A DNA stretch of 64,000 nt from Kurthia massiliensis (lineage in GTDB: Bacteria; Bacillota; Bacilli; Bacillales_A; Planococcaceae): positions 393,716-457,715 of the forward strand of contig NZ_HE610997.1 in the NCBI RefSeq assembly GCF_000285555.1. The letters run 5' to 3'. Each line of letters opens with the position of its first letter. Within the stretch, counting starts at the first letter, position 1. Positions 28,211 to 38,128 of the stretch are shown in pieces. Made by a program: the position numbers and the translations under genes. The notes beneath the pieces were generated by a model. It did no database searches, had not been told where the DNA came from, and saw nothing but the letters and a program-made list of their open reading frames with translations.

Positions 28211-29353
28211 TTATTTCGTTAAACGTTTGACGATAGCGATGATCGCATCTGTCGCACGTTCGATTTGCGTTGAATCTAAACCGTAGCCAAAGCTAAAACG
28301 AATCGAGTTGTGGAGCTCATCTGCACCTTTGCCATACATCGCAACTAATACGTGTGATGGGTCGAGTGTGCCGGCCGTACATGCTGAACCACTTGATGCT
28401 GCTACACCTTCGATATCTAAGTTGACTAAAAATGATTCAACATCCATACCACTAAAGCTAATGTTTAGCACATGAGGTAATGCGTGAAGGGCATCCCCGT
28501 TCGTATGGTATGTAACGCCTGCTTCTGTTAATTTTGTTAACATCAGTTGACGATAATCGTTCATTTTTTGGACTTTTGCTGCCATTGAATTTTGTGCAAG
28601 TTCAACTGCTTTCGCAAAGCCGACGACTGCTGGAACGTTTTCTGTGCTTGCACGGCGTTTACGTTCTTGGTCTCCTCCAACGATTAATGGTTGCACATGT
28701 GTGCCAAAGCGTTGGTAAAGGAAGCCCATACCGCGTGGACCGTTTAATTTATGCGCAGAAGTAGATAGTAAATCGACTCCTAGCGCATCGACGTCGATTT
28801 TTTCTAAACCGTACGCTTGCACGGCATCTGTATGGAACGTTGCTTTGTGGTCGCGAAGTAATGCACCAATTTCTTGAATTGGTTGTTTCGTCCCCACTTC
28901 ATTATTACCATACATGACCGTTACAAGAATCGTATCATCACGTAATGCACATTTTAAGTCATCGATAGCAATCATACCATGTTTATCGACAGGAAGATAC
29001 GTTACATCAAAACCTTCTTTTTCAAGACGTTCACAAGCGCGTAACACCGCATGATGTTCGATTTGTGTTGTGATGATGTGACGACCTTCATGTTGACGTG
29101 CGTAAGCTGTACCGAAAATGGCTAAGTTATCCGCTTCAGAACCGCCACTCGTCAAAATAATTTCGCTATCTTTCGCGTTAATAGAACGCGCTAACTTAGT
29201 GCGTGCTTCGTCTAAATATTTACGTGCATGTCGACCAATACGGTGAATCGATGACGGATTACCATACACTTCCATCATCACCGCTGTCATTGCCTCGATC
29301 ACTTCTGGATGCATCGGAGACGTTGCCGCATGGTCTAGATAAATTTCTGTCAT
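28211..29353 (-). CDS. Cysteine desulfurase (IscS/NifS family, YrvO-like)
   Basis: 380 residues. Start MTEIYLDHAATSPMHPEVIEAM is typical. The PLP-binding Lys is in STSAHKLNGPRGMGFLY and the active Cys in ASSGSACTAGTLDPSHVL. The enzyme takes sulfur from cysteine as an enzyme-bound persulfide. Placement before mnmA, as yrvO-trmU in B. subtilis, points to tRNA thiolation as its main role. AAAGGAG lies upstream of ATG. No separate scaffold (IscU/SufU) gene is nearby. Confidence 0.93.
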   Translation of the reverse strand: MTEIYLDHAATSPMHPEVIEAMTAVMMEVYGNPSSIHRIGRHARKYLDEARTKLARSINAKDSEIILTSGGSEADNLAIFGTAYARQHEGRHIITTQIEHHAVLRACERLEKEGFDVTYLPVDKHGMIAIDDLKCALRDDTILVTVMYGNNEVGTKQPIQEIGALLRDHKATFHTDAVQAYGLEKIDVDALGVDLLSTSAHKLNGPRGMGFLYQRFGTHVQPLIVGGDQERKRRASTENVPAVVGFAKAVELAQNSMAAKVQKMNDYRQLMLTKLTEAGVTYHTNGDALHALPHVLNISFSGMDVESFLVNLDIEGVAASSGSACTAGTLDPSHVLVAMYGKGADELHNSIRFSFGYGLDSTQIERATDAIIAIVKRLTK

Positions 29354-29399
29354 TTCATAAAATCTCCTTTAATCGTACAGCTTGTGCTGCCGTTGTTTC

Positions 29400-29819
29400 C
29401 TAAATGTAGAACATATAATTGTTATCGTCTGTCACTTCTATATATTTCGCTAAATCTTCTAAGTTCGTTTTGTCGAGCACTTCTTTTACAGCATCGCGAA
29501 CACGAATCCAAAGTTCACGTTGTGGTGGCGCTTCGTTTTCAATTCCTTCAACAGGTTGAATTGGCCCCTCTAGCACTTTAATAACATCCGCTGCAGAAAT
29601 CAAGTGTGGTGGCTTCGCTAACATATAGCCACCGTAAGCACCGCGCACGCTTTTTACTAAGCCTGAATTACGTAATGGTGATACTAGTTGTTCTAAGTAT
29701 GCTTCAGAAAGATGATTTTCCGAGGCAATTTGACGTAGTGGGATTGGACCTTGACCATATTGCTTTGATAATTCAATCATAATTGTCAGACCGTAACGCC
29801 CTTTAGTTGAAATTTTCAT
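29400..29819 (-). CDS. cymR: Rrf2 family regulator CymR
   Basis: 139 residues. Winged helix N terminus MKISTKGRYGLTIMIELSKQ, recognition region IPLRQIASENHLSEAYLEQL, then LVKSVRGAYGGYMLAKPP. No Cys residues are present, so it cannot hold the Fe-S cluster of IscR; this fits CymR, the cysteine-metabolism repressor of Bacilli that works with CysK. It lies upstream of the cysteine desulfurase on the same strand, as in B. subtilis, and is divergent from rarA. Confidence 0.88.
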   Translation of the reverse strand: MKISTKGRYGLTIMIELSKQYGQGPIPLRQIASENHLSEAYLEQLVSPLRNSGLVKSVRGAYGGYMLAKPPHLISAADVIKVLEGPIQPVEGIENEAPPQRELWIRVRDAVKEVLDKTNLEDLAKYIEVTDDNNYMFYI

Positions 29820-29926
29820 ATAGACACCTCTATTTTCATATACTGTTATCGTTTAAGTATATCATATTTCCTTCCAATTCACTCGGTTTTAGACTATCAT
29901 AATTGTAACAAAAAGGGGGGATTTTA

Positions 29927-31213
29927 ATGTCTAGTGAACCTTTAGCCTTCCGTATGCGCCCACGTACGCTTGATGATGTCGTTGGGCATGAAGCGTTTAT
30001 CGGACGTCATACGACGCTTTATAAAATGATTGCCAAAGGGCACGTGCCATCGATGTTATTATACGGTGAACCTGGGATCGGTAAGACATCACTCGCCTAT
30101 GCAATTGCCGGTTCAAGTCACTTGCCATTTTATGCACTTAACGCGACACGCGCGGGTAAAAAAGATGTCGAGGACGTTGTCGCTAATGCGCAACTTGAAG
30201 GTCAAGTCATTTTATTTTTAGATGAGATTCATCGATTTAATAAGCTCCAACAAGATACACTATTACCACACGTTGAAAGTGGTCGCGTTATTTTAATCGG
30301 CGCGACAACCGAAAACCCATTTCACGATGTGAACCCTGCCATTCGCTCGCGCTGTGGTGAAATCAAACAATTAAAACGACTGACAACGGACGATTTAGTG
30401 ACACTATTAAGACGTGCACTTGACGATGAAATTCGAGGCCTCGGCCGCTATCGCATTCATATTTCAGACGACCAGCTCGAAACGATCGCTGTTGCTGCAA
30501 ATGGTGATGGTCGAAAAGCGTTGACACTATTAGAGTCCGCTTATTATGCGGCTGATGAAGTAGATGATATCGCCATAATTGAAGACCGCACGTTAGCGCA
30601 ACTTGCAGAACGTATCGGCGTATACGGTGATAAAAAAGGCGATCAGTTTTACAATTTATTGTCTGCATTACAAAAATCGGTGCGTGGTTCTGATGTGAAT
30701 GCAGCGATTTATTATTTAGCCATGTGCCTAGAAAACGGAGATCTCGTCGCTGTTTGTCGCCGCTTGCTCGTTATGAGCTATGAAGATGTCAGTTTAGCTG
30801 CGCCACAAGTAGGCCCTCACGTACTCGCCGCTGTGCAATCGGCTGAGCGTCTCGGCTTGCCCGAAGCACGTATCCCACTAGCACAAGCTGTCATTGAAAT
30901 GTGTTTATCCGAAAAATCAAATTCTGCTATTTCGGCCATTGATGCGGCTATCGCAACGATTCATCAAGGAAAAACAGGCGATATCCCGATGCATTTACGA
31001 GATGCGCATTATAGTGGGGCGAAAGCGCTCGGTGTTGAAGGATATCAATATCCCCACAATACCCCACTCGGCACTTTTGGCGGTTGGGTCAATCAACAAT
31101 ATTTACCAGATGCATTAGTCGGTACTGAATTTTACCAACCGGTTATCGCCGGACAAGAAAAACGAATGGCTGGCATTTATGAACATTTAAAAAGTTTAAA
31201 AAAAGGGAAATAA
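29927..31213 (+). CDS. rarA: Replication-associated recombination protein RarA
   Basis: 428 residues, the MgsA/RarA/WRNIP1 AAA+ family. Walker [14 protein letters not shown], Walker [12 protein letters not shown], sensor [17 protein letters not shown], and the C-terminal tetramerisation part with [10 protein letters not shown] and [15 protein letters not shown]. Acts at stalled replication forks with single-strand binding protein. Plus-strand, divergent from cymR, with GGGGGG upstream of ATG. Ends at a clear terminator. Confidence 0.95.
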   Translation: MSSEPLAFRMRPRTLDDVVGHEAFIGRHTTLYKMIAKGHVPSMLLYGEPGIGKTSLAYAIAGSSHLPFYALNATRAGKKDVEDVVANAQLEGQVILFLDEIHRFNKLQQDTLLPHVESGRVILIGATTENPFHDVNPAIRSRCGEIKQLKRLTTDDLVTLLRRALDDEIRGLGRYRIHISDDQLETIAVAANGDGRKALTLLESAYYAADEVDDIAIIEDRTLAQLAERIGVYGDKKGDQFYNLLSALQKSVRGSDVNAAIYYLAMCLENGDLVAVCRRLLVMSYEDVSLAAPQVGPHVLAAVQSAERLGLPEARIPLAQAVIEMCLSEKSNSAISAIDAAIATIHQGKTGDIPMHLRDAHYSGAKALGVEGYQYPHNTPLGTFGGWVNQQYLPDALVGTEFYQPVIAGQEKRMAGIYEHLKSLKKGK

Positions 31214-31242
31214 AAAAACTGTCCGCTGACGGACAGTTTTTC
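31212..31242. terminator. Terminator between rarA and tcdA
   Basis: AAAACTGTCC gctgac GGACAGTTTT, perfect ten-base arms. It can serve rarA on the plus strand and tcdA on the minus strand. Confidence 0.9.
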
Positions 31243-31254
31243 AACTTTATACGA

Positions 31255-32016
31255 TTAACCTTGTACGCGTGTAATGACGATATCTTTTAAAATATCGCGA
31301 ATCACCCAGCTTGCAGCGATTAAGCCTACTGATGATGGCACGAATGCATTTGAAGATGGCGGCATTTTCGCTTTGCGGATTTCCGCTTCTGGCTTCCCTA
31401 CTATTTCCGCCACATCAGGACGAATAACGATTGGACTTTCATCAGAGAAAATCACTGGAATGCCTTTTTTAATACCTTCTTTACGAAGTTTCACACGGAT
31501 TACTTTCGCTAATGGGTCCATATATGTGTCAGAAATGTCGGCAATGCGGAAGCGTGTAGGGTCCATTTTATTTGCAGCACCCATACTTGAAATAATTTTA
31601 ATATCGCGTTTCAAACATTCCTTCATAATATGAATTTTGTACATGACCGTATCACTTGCATCGATCACATAGTCTGGTTTGTAGCTAAAAAATTCTTCAG
31701 CTGTTTCATCTGTGTAGAACATGTGCATGTCAATGACTTCACAATCAGGGTTAATATCGGCAATACGTTCTTTCATTACTGCTGATTTCGATTTACCGAT
31801 TGTTGACATGTATGCGACAAGTTGACGGTTAATATTTGTAATATCAACGTCGTCTTTATCGACTAAAAGAATACGGCCAACGCCACTGCGTGCAACTGCT
31901 TCTGCTGCGAATGAGCCGACGCCGCCGATACCTAAAATGGCAACCGTTGTATTTTTTAATAGCTCAAGGCCTTCTTGACCAATTGCTAATTCATTACGTG
32001 AAAATTGGTGTAACAT
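31255..32016 (-). CDS. tcdA: tRNA threonylcarbamoyladenosine dehydratase
   Basis: 253 residues from ATG at 32016 (CGGAGTG upstream); the longer in-frame ORF to 32193 overlaps the divergent gene at 32132 and has no such site. E1-like ThiF/UBA fold: ATP loop AILGIGGVGSFAAEAVARSG, adenylate Asp in LVDKDDVDITNINRQ, DYVIDASDTV. Converts t6A37 to its cyclic form ct6A in tRNAs that read ANN codons. A Cys at KECLKRDI may correspond to the conserved one. Equivalent to B. subtilis YrvM. Confidence 0.92.
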   Translation of the reverse strand: MLHQFSRNELAIGQEGLELLKNTTVAILGIGGVGSFAAEAVARSGVGRILLVDKDDVDITNINRQLVAYMSTIGKSKSAVMKERIADINPDCEVIDMHMFYTDETAEEFFSYKPDYVIDASDTVMYKIHIMKECLKRDIKIISSMGAANKMDPTRFRIADISDTYMDPLAKVIRVKLRKEGIKKGIPVIFSDESPIVIRPDVAEIVGKPEAEIRKAKMPPSSNAFVPSSVGLIAASWVIRDILKDIVITRVQG

Positions 32017-32131
32017 TGCATTCACTCCGTTATGTTTAAAATTCCTACTCATGTGAAAGTAGGCGTCCTTCAAAATATATACAATATGCTTCAAAATTGC
32101 AAGTAACCGACTAAGAATTGGAGGGATTGGT

Positions 32132-32803
32132 ATGCGTGCCATTTTTAACTTTACGCTAACTGCAATCATTTTTGCATTGATCGGCGCTGTCATTGCTTCA
32201 TCGATTTATCCATCACTTGATACGACGTATACACAACTGCAAAAAGACTATGACCGCTACATCGACGCACAAGAACATTTCATGGCAGAACCATCAAAAA
32301 TCAATATTCAAAAAGTCGATCAACAAGAAGATTTCATTTTCCAAGCGACATACGTTATTGAACAACAAACGTGGCTCAACTCGTGGATTTTACGTAAAAA
32401 ACCGATTTTAACATCTAAGCAAGAAAAAACATTACGTACGCAACTAACGAACGCCAAACAATTGGATCAACAATTTAAACAAACAGCACTACAAGAAGTA
32501 TATCACGCCAAAAACATCGAACCATATTTACGCGATACGAATACGAAAATGACAGACGAATTGTTCGTCACACGTGATAGCAATGGCATTACTGTCACAT
32601 TTGATGCGGGTGGTGCCACGTTTGAAAATCACTTTACGAATTCAATTACCGGTAATTACTTCTTTATTCAAACAGCGAAAAATCGCTTTTATTTACACAA
32701 AATGAGTGGCTATAAAATTGAATCGAGCTCGTCAAATGCCATCTCTATTAAAATGGACGGCAAACGGTATCATTTCATTGCAACAATTGATTCAGACGAA
32801 TAA
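32132..32803 (+). CDS. Unrecognised protein with N-terminal membrane anchor
   Basis: 223 residues. I do not recognise the family. Residues about 5-26 (FNFTLTAIIFALIGAVIASS) form one membrane segment or uncleaved signal, followed by a Gln/Lys-rich helical stretch (about 30-140) and a C-terminal beta-rich part (about 140-220, ITVTFDAGGATFENHFTN). No enzyme motif is visible. GGAGG precedes ATG. It converges with the 570-residue unknown gene and the two share a bidirectional terminator; both sit between tcdA and aspS, where B. subtilis has only the 6S RNA gene. Confidence 0.7.
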   Translation: MRAIFNFTLTAIIFALIGAVIASSIYPSLDTTYTQLQKDYDRYIDAQEHFMAEPSKINIQKVDQQEDFIFQATYVIEQQTWLNSWILRKKPILTSKQEKTLRTQLTNAKQLDQQFKQTALQEVYHAKNIEPYLRDTNTKMTDELFVTRDSNGITVTFDAGGATFENHFTNSITGNYFFIQTAKNRFYLHKMSGYKIESSSSNAISIKMDGKRYHFIATIDSDE

Positions 32804-32807
32804 CGAT

Positions 32808-32840
32808 AAAAGGCAAACCGCAATGCGCAGTTTGCCTTTT
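32808..32840. terminator. Bidirectional terminator between two unknown genes
   Basis: AAAAGGCAAAC and GTTTGCCTTTT are perfect 11-base arms around an 11-base loop. It overlaps the stop of the minus-strand gene at 32839. Confidence 0.88.
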
Positions 32841-34551
32841 AATATGATTCTAGCCGTTCTAACGTTGGATAAATCAATAAGTAAATGAGCTTTCCTTGTG
32901 TCGGATCGCCTTCAGTGTAAAAACAATTCGTTGGATATGACAATGGTGCGACTCGCTTTTGACGATATTTATCGACGAACGCATTTTTCGTCATCGCCTC
33001 TGTGTAGCGTTCTACAGAGGACGGCTCTAACAACCAAGCAAACCAACGTTTCACCGCATTATCTCGTAGCGTATCCAGCAATTGACGTGCCGCTGTTGTT
33101 TCTCCTAATGCACAAAGAACAGCGAGACGCACATATTGCTCACTTTCCGTATAGCTTGTCATCGCATTTAAATAATCAAACGCGCGATCTATTTGACGCA
33201 AATCAAAATAGACCGTTGCTGTTTTGAAGTAAATACGATTTCTAGCCACATTTGACGCATTCGCTGCGAGTTTACACGCTTCATCTAAATACTTCCGATC
33301 TTGATCACTTAAAATCAATAATGCATCTATACACGTTGTGTCATACATATACGCCATTTTTGCTGTATCGTAGCGTTTCGTATCATCTGATTGTTCGTAC
33401 GCCATATATGCAAAATGTTGTGCTAAATCTTCAGCCGTTTTTGGCACAAAAGGTGGTAATGGTTGACGCTTTAGGCGTTGACGAGACACTTCATCTGTCA
33501 ATTGTTGCTCCACACATATTTTTTCAAAATGCCATTGTTCTTTATCATTCGTCGTCGCATCTGTTCCCGCATAATAAAGCGTCTGTTCATCTTCTAATAA
33601 GTGCCACTCAGCAAACTCTTCTTTATAATAACGTTCTAGCTTACGCGCATAATTATAAACCGTTGCTGTCGAGACGTCGCACACTTCTGCCAATTGCTTT
33701 GCACTCATCAAGTCTGGAATGAAGTGATAATCCATGCCGAACTGCAACGCTCCAGCAATGAAACTCGCTTTTTTACGCATATTCGGAATTGGTTTATGTT
33801 TTAAATAATGATGTACGAATAAAAACAGTGGATCGCTTTTAATATCTAATTCAATTAATGCAGCATCGAGCATAACGAGTAACTGCTTCGCTAGTTGTGG
33901 CATCGAATTCGTCAACATCGAATCTGAAATGAGTAACCGCCAACAATCTTGCATATAATGTCTAAAAAACGATTGATAACTTTCTTCAGCTGCATAATAG
34001 AGTGTGCGCCATGCGTCAAACAACTGATGGCTCGCCTTCGTTAAAATGATTGCCATACTCAAAGAATAATAAATGTTCTCATCAAGTCCTTTGACGAGTA
34101 ATAAAAATGTATTTTCACCAATATGACGCTCCGATGCTGAAAAATCGAGGACGTACACAACTTCATTCGTCCAAGCATGTTGAATGGCTACGTATCGGTT
34201 CGTCACGTCAATAATTTCACCGAAGAAAAAAATCGGCTGTTGCCACGTATGAATCAGCTTTTTTAATTTTGTATTTGGCTCACGCTTCATACGTTCAATA
34301 ATATATTGTGACCAGTCTGGTGCATCACTAATAAAGAAAAAACTGTCTTCTGCTAAGCGCTGGGCGGTTTGCGCATCCAATTTTTCAGTCATATCTTGCT
34401 TCAATGATGGTGTTAGCCAGTGTTCCATTCGTTTAAGAGATATATCGGTTTGATGCAATGCTAAAAACTGCTGCACAAATTGTTGCTTAACGGTCATAAA
34501 ATGATATTCTACCGGTGCAATATTTTTTTGTGTTGCGGGTTGTTTTTTCAT
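32839..34551 (-). CDS. Unrecognised 570-residue protein with helix-turn-helix
   Basis: 570 residues from ATG at 34551, with GGGAGG nine bases upstream; the frame stays open to 34725 only through the leader. I do not recognise the family. Seen: a mixed N-terminal half (1-250), a segment resembling a cyclin/TFIIB-like or HTH fold at about 255-310 (SAKQLAEVCDVSTATVYNYA), then TPR-like helical repeats at about 400-510 (RIYFKTATVYFDLRQIDRAFDYL). No signal peptide. A regulator or adaptor is possible but unproven. A hairpin with T tract lies just upstream, so the gene may depend on read-through from a small RNA gene. Confidence 0.72.
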   Translation of the reverse strand: MKKQPATQKNIAPVEYHFMTVKQQFVQQFLALHQTDISLKRMEHWLTPSLKQDMTEKLDAQTAQRLAEDSFFFISDAPDWSQYIIERMKREPNTKLKKLIHTWQQPIFFFGEIIDVTNRYVAIQHAWTNEVVYVLDFSASERHIGENTFLLLVKGLDENIYYSLSMAIILTKASHQLFDAWRTLYYAAEESYQSFFRHYMQDCWRLLISDSMLTNSMPQLAKQLLVMLDAALIELDIKSDPLFLFVHHYLKHKPIPNMRKKASFIAGALQFGMDYHFIPDLMSAKQLAEVCDVSTATVYNYARKLERYYKEEFAEWHLLEDEQTLYYAGTDATTNDKEQWHFEKICVEQQLTDEVSRQRLKRQPLPPFVPKTAEDLAQHFAYMAYEQSDDTKRYDTAKMAYMYDTTCIDALLILSDQDRKYLDEACKLAANASNVARNRIYFKTATVYFDLRQIDRAFDYLNAMTSYTESEQYVRLAVLCALGETTAARQLLDTLRDNAVKRWFAWLLEPSSVERYTEAMTKNAFVDKYRQKRVAPLSYPTNCFYTEGDPTQGKLIYLLIYPTLERLESY

Positions 34552-34581
34552 GCTTCCACCTCCCTTTAAGTCCATCCAATC

Positions 34582-34760
34582 AAAAAGGGACTGTCCGAAG
34601 CAATGCTTATGGACAATCCCTTTGTATTCATCGTATACCCTTTTTACGCACAAAAAAACAAATCCCGTTGTGCCGTCAGTTTTCACATCGTTTTGAGCCC
34701 GCGTAAAGCAGTTTTTTGTTCTCATAGCTTCATCGAAAGTCCCACCTAACAGGCATGATC
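34582..34760 (-). ncRNA. Candidate 6S RNA (ssrS/bsrA-like)
   Basis: Part of the 411-base gap between the 570-residue gene and aspS. On the minus strand the ends can pair as a long closing stem: GGGACT (34743-34738) with AGTCCC (34592-34587), and GAAGC-T-ATG (34731-34723) with CAT-T-GCTTC (34605-34597). A large internal bubble follows, then an apical hairpin GCACAA/TTGTGC, then five T at 34586-34582. A TATACA box lies just upstream. In B. subtilis the 6S-1 gene bsrA sits downstream of aspS. Size (about 170-180) fits. The 3' end can instead form a simple terminator with AAAGGGATTGTCC, so this remains a candidate. The stretch 34761-34912 looks like promoter and spacer. Confidence 0.5.
34586..34624 (-). 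terminator. Terminator-like hairpin upstream of the 570-residue gene
   Basis: AAAGGGATTGTCC / GGACAGTCCCTTT arms with one mismatch on the minus strand, then T5. It is the alternative fold of the 3' end of the candidate 6S RNA. Confidence 0.7.
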
Positions 34761-34912
34761 TGAAAAGCTGTATATGAACAAAATCTCAAAAATAAATATG
34801 TTCGGTCAAAACTGATTGCAGCTGTCGTACACCGCAGGATTTGTCGTTAAAGCAATATTAACATTAAATGCTAATTCACGCAATATTTTTGTTGATTTTT
34901 CTTTGATTATCT

Positions 34913-34952
34913 AAAAAAAATAAGCATCCCTCATGTGAGGAATGCTTATTTT
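34913..34952 (-). terminator. Terminator after aspS
   Basis: AAAATAAGCAT-CCTC / GAGG-ATGCTTATTTT arms around a four-base loop, with T-rich ends. Confidence 0.88.
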
Positions 34953-34963
34953 ACACGAACGAA

Positions 34964-36751
34964 TTAGTCTTCGTCAGCCATTGTTTTTACACGAATGTGT
35001 AAGTCATCAAGTTGAGCTGTTGCTACTTCTGATGGTGCGTCTGTTAATAAGCAGCTAGCTGAAGCTGTTTTAGGGAACGCAATTGTGTCACGTAAGTTGT
35101 CGCGACCAGAAAGTAACATGATGAAACGGTCAAGACCGAATGCTAAACCACCGTGTGGAGGAACGCCGTATTCAAACGCATCCATTAAGAAACCAAATTG
35201 TTCTTGAGCTTGTTCTTCTGAGAAACCAAGCGCTTTGAACATTTTTTGTTGTAAGTCTTTTTCGTAAATACGTAATGAACCGCCACCAAGTTCGTAACCG
35301 TTAAGAACGATATCGTAAGCTTGTGCGCGTACTTTACCTGGATCTGTATCCATTAATGCTAAATCTTCTTCGAATGGACGAGTGAATGGGTGGTGCGCTG
35401 CAGTGTAGCGGCCAGCTTCTTCATCGTATTCAAGTAATGGCCAGTCAGTGATCCATAAGAATGCGAAGCGAGATTCGTCGATTAAATCTAAATCTTTACC
35501 TAATTTTTTACGTAAAGCGCCAAGAGCATCAGCAACAACTGATTTTTTATCAGCTACGAATACTAATGTATCGCCAGGTTCTGCACCCATGCGTTCCATT
35601 AATTTCACGCCGTATTCATCTTGGAAGAATTTACCGATAGGACCAGTTAAGCCTTCAACGCCCGTTTCAGTTACTTTGATCCAAGCAAGACCTTTTGCAC
35701 CGTAACGGCCAACGAATTTTGTTAATTCGTCTAAATCTTTACGAGAGTATTTGTCGTTTGCACCTTTGATGTTTAAACCTTTTACTTGTTTACCATCAGC
35801 AACAGTTTGTGCAAATACTTTGAAGCCACAGCCGTCTACTACGTCTGTTAAGTCGATTAATTCTAAACCGAAACGTACATCTGGTTTATCTGAACCGTAA
35901 CGATTCATTGCTTCTTCGTATTTCATACGTTGGAATGGACGTGGAATATCAATTCCTTTTACTTCTTTCATTACTTTTTGGATTAAGCGTTCGTTAATAT
36001 CAAGAATTTGTTCTTGGTCTAAGAAGCTCATTTCCATATCGATTTGTGTGAATTCAGGTTGACGATCTGCACGTAAATCTTCATCACGGAAGCAACGTGC
36101 AATTTGGAAGTAACGTTCGAAACCAGACACCATTAATAATTGTTTGAATAATTGTGGTGATTGTGGAAGCGCGTAAAATTCGCCATCATGTACACGAGAT
36201 GGTACTAAGTAGTCACGTGCGCCTTCTGGAGTTGATTTTGTAAGAATTGGTGTTTCTACTTCTAAGAAACCTTCATCTTGTAAGAAGTTACGTACGACTT
36301 TTGTTACGTCAGAACGTAATTTGAATGTTTTGTACATTACAGGACGACGTAAGTCTAAGTAACGGTATTTTAAACGTAAATCTTCATTTACTTGAATACG
36401 GTCTTCGATTTGGAATGGTGGTGTTTGTGCTTTGTTGATTAAAGTTACTTTATCAACGTAAACTTCGATTGCACCAGTGTCTAAGTTCGGGTTAACCATT
36501 TCTGGTGTACGTGCGCGTACTTCACCTTCAACTTCGATTACGTATTCGCTACGGAATGAATCTGCAAGATCTAAAGCTTCTTGAGAGTTTTCTGGTGTGA
36601 ATACGACTTGTGTTAAACCAGTACGGTCACGTAAGTCGATGAAAATTAAACCACCGAAGTCACGACGGTATTGTACCCAACCTTTTAATACGACGCGCTC
36701 GCCAACGTTTTCAGCGCGTAAAACTCCACATTCATGTGTGCGTGTTGCCAT
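34964..36751 (-). CDS. aspS: Aspartyl-tRNA synthetase
   Basis: 595 residues. Order: N-terminal anticodon-binding OB fold ([20 protein letters not shown]), class II core with motif 2 [22 protein letters not shown]-type ([14 protein letters not shown]), a bacterial GAD insertion domain (about 290-410), and motif 3 [13 protein letters not shown]. Charges tRNA-Asp; bacterial enzymes with the insertion may be discriminating or not, which I cannot tell. AGGAGG lies upstream. Co-transcribed with hisS, 16 bases apart, under one T-box leader. Confidence 0.96.
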   Translation of the reverse strand: MATRTHECGVLRAENVGERVVLKGWVQYRRDFGGLIFIDLRDRTGLTQVVFTPENSQEALDLADSFRSEYVIEVEGEVRARTPEMVNPNLDTGAIEVYVDKVTLINKAQTPPFQIEDRIQVNEDLRLKYRYLDLRRPVMYKTFKLRSDVTKVVRNFLQDEGFLEVETPILTKSTPEGARDYLVPSRVHDGEFYALPQSPQLFKQLLMVSGFERYFQIARCFRDEDLRADRQPEFTQIDMEMSFLDQEQILDINERLIQKVMKEVKGIDIPRPFQRMKYEEAMNRYGSDKPDVRFGLELIDLTDVVDGCGFKVFAQTVADGKQVKGLNIKGANDKYSRKDLDELTKFVGRYGAKGLAWIKVTETGVEGLTGPIGKFFQDEYGVKLMERMGAEPGDTLVFVADKKSVVADALGALRKKLGKDLDLIDESRFAFLWITDWPLLEYDEEAGRYTAAHHPFTRPFEEDLALMDTDPGKVRAQAYDIVLNGYELGGGSLRIYEKDLQQKMFKALGFSEEQAQEQFGFLMDAFEYGVPPHGGLAFGLDRFIMLLSGRDNLRDTIAFPKTASASCLLTDAPSEVATAQLDDLHIRVKTMADED

Positions 36752-36767
36752 TGTGTAATTCCTCCAA

Positions 36768-38033
36768 TTAATGTGTTTGTAAGTAGTTTACTAAGTCATG
36801 GAATGGTACTTTTTCTTGATTACCTGTTTCCATGTTTTTCACAGCCGCTGCGCCTTCAGCAAGTTCTTGTTCACCAAGAACAAGTACCCATTTTGCACCT
36901 TGACGGTCTGCTGCTTTCATTTGTGCTTTCATTTTACGACCAGCATAGTCAATTTCAGTTGCGATTGATTTCGCACGGAAAGTGCTTGCAAGCTCAACTG
37001 CTTTTTCTTTCGATGCATCGTCCATTGAAACGATAAAGACATCTAATGCACTGTCTGTATCTAACGCTTTACCTTCTGCTTCTAACGCTAAAAGTAGGCG
37101 TTCAATACTCATCGCAAAACCGATACCAGCCATATCAGGACCGCCAACTTCTTGTACGAGACCGTGATAGCGACCACCGCCACAAAGCGTTGTAATTGAG
37201 CCGAATCCTTGAGATGTGCTCATAATTTCAAATGCTGTGTGGTTATAGTAATCAAGACCACGTACAAGGTTTGGATCTACTTCGTAGTCGATACCTAATA
37301 AATCTAAGTAATGTTTTACTTTTTCGAAATATGCTGCAGATTCTTCATTTAAGAAGTCTGTTAAAGCAGGTGCTGTTTCCATTAACGGATTTTCACGGTC
37401 TACTTTACAGTCTAAAATACGTAATGGATTTTTCTCTAAACGATTTTGACAATCTGAACAAAATTCGTGAATATGTGGCTCGAAGTGGTTGATCAACGCT
37501 TCACGGTGCGCTTCACGAACCTCCTTGTCACCTAGTGAGTTAATCACTAATTTTAAATCTGTTAAACCGACGGCACGGTATACGTTCATCGCCAACGAAA
37601 TGACTTCTGCATCAACTGCAGGGTCTTTACTACCGATTGCTTCAACACCGAATTGTACGAATTGACGGTAACGACCAGCTTGTTGGCGCTCGTAACGGAA
37701 CATTGGACCGATGTATGAAAGTTTCACCGGTTGGTCAGGTAAACCGTACATTTTGTGCTCAACATAAGCACGTACTGCACCAGCTGTACCTTCCGGACGT
37801 AATGTTAATGAACGCCCACCACGGTCTTCGAATGTATACATTTCTTTTTGAACGATATCAGTTGTATCACCTACACCGCGTTGGAACAATTCAGTTGATT
37901 CAAACATCGGCGTACGGATTTCTTCGTAGCGATACGTATGGCATAGATGACGAATGATTTCCTCTACTTTTTGCCATTTGGCTGATTGCTCTGGTAGGAT
38001 ATCTTGTGTTCCTCTAGGTACTTTAAACGTCAT
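36768..38033 (-). CDS. hisS: Histidyl-tRNA synthetase
   Basis: 421 residues. Class II motifs in order: motif 1 region [16 protein letters not shown], motif 2 [19 protein letters not shown], the His-specific [15 protein letters not shown], and [15 protein letters not shown] as motif 3, then an anticodon-binding C-terminal domain (about 325-420). AAAGGAG before ATG. First gene of the hisS-aspS operon, preceded by a T-box leader and a consensus promoter. Confidence 0.97.
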   Translation of the reverse strand: MTFKVPRGTQDILPEQSAKWQKVEEIIRHLCHTYRYEEIRTPMFESTELFQRGVGDTTDIVQKEMYTFEDRGGRSLTLRPEGTAGAVRAYVEHKMYGLPDQPVKLSYIGPMFRYERQQAGRYRQFVQFGVEAIGSKDPAVDAEVISLAMNVYRAVGLTDLKLVINSLGDKEVREAHREALINHFEPHIHEFCSDCQNRLEKNPLRILDCKVDRENPLMETAPALTDFLNEESAAYFEKVKHYLDLLGIDYEVDPNLVRGLDYYNHTAFEIMSTSQGFGSITTLCGGGRYHGLVQEVGGPDMAGIGFAMSIERLLLALEAEGKALDTDSALDVFIVSMDDASKEKAVELASTFRAKSIATEIDYAGRKMKAQMKAADRQGAKWVLVLGEQELAEGAAAVKNMETGNQEKVPFHDLVNYLQTH

Positions 38034-38084
38034 GTGTATGCTCCTTTCAAAAATACTGAATTACGTGTCGAGAAGGGACGGAAA

Positions 38085-38128
38085 TAAAAAAGGCCGCCGT
38101 CTCTTGCCAAATGGCAAGGGACGACAGC
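38085..38128 (-). terminator. T-box leader terminator of hisS-aspS
   Basis: GCTGTCGTCCCTTGCC / GGCAAGAGACGGCGGC on the minus strand with loop ATTT, then a T run. Alternative to the antiterminator formed by the T-box sequence. Confidence 0.85.

Noticed and set aside
32017-32193. N-terminal extension of tcdA to 32193
   Set aside because: It overlaps the divergent 32132 gene, and the family start MLHQFSRNELAIGQEG has a good ribosome site at 32016.
34552-34725. N-terminal extension of the 570-residue protein to 34725
   Set aside because: The stretch holds the hairpin with T tract and the candidate RNA; a strong ribosome site marks ATG at 34551.
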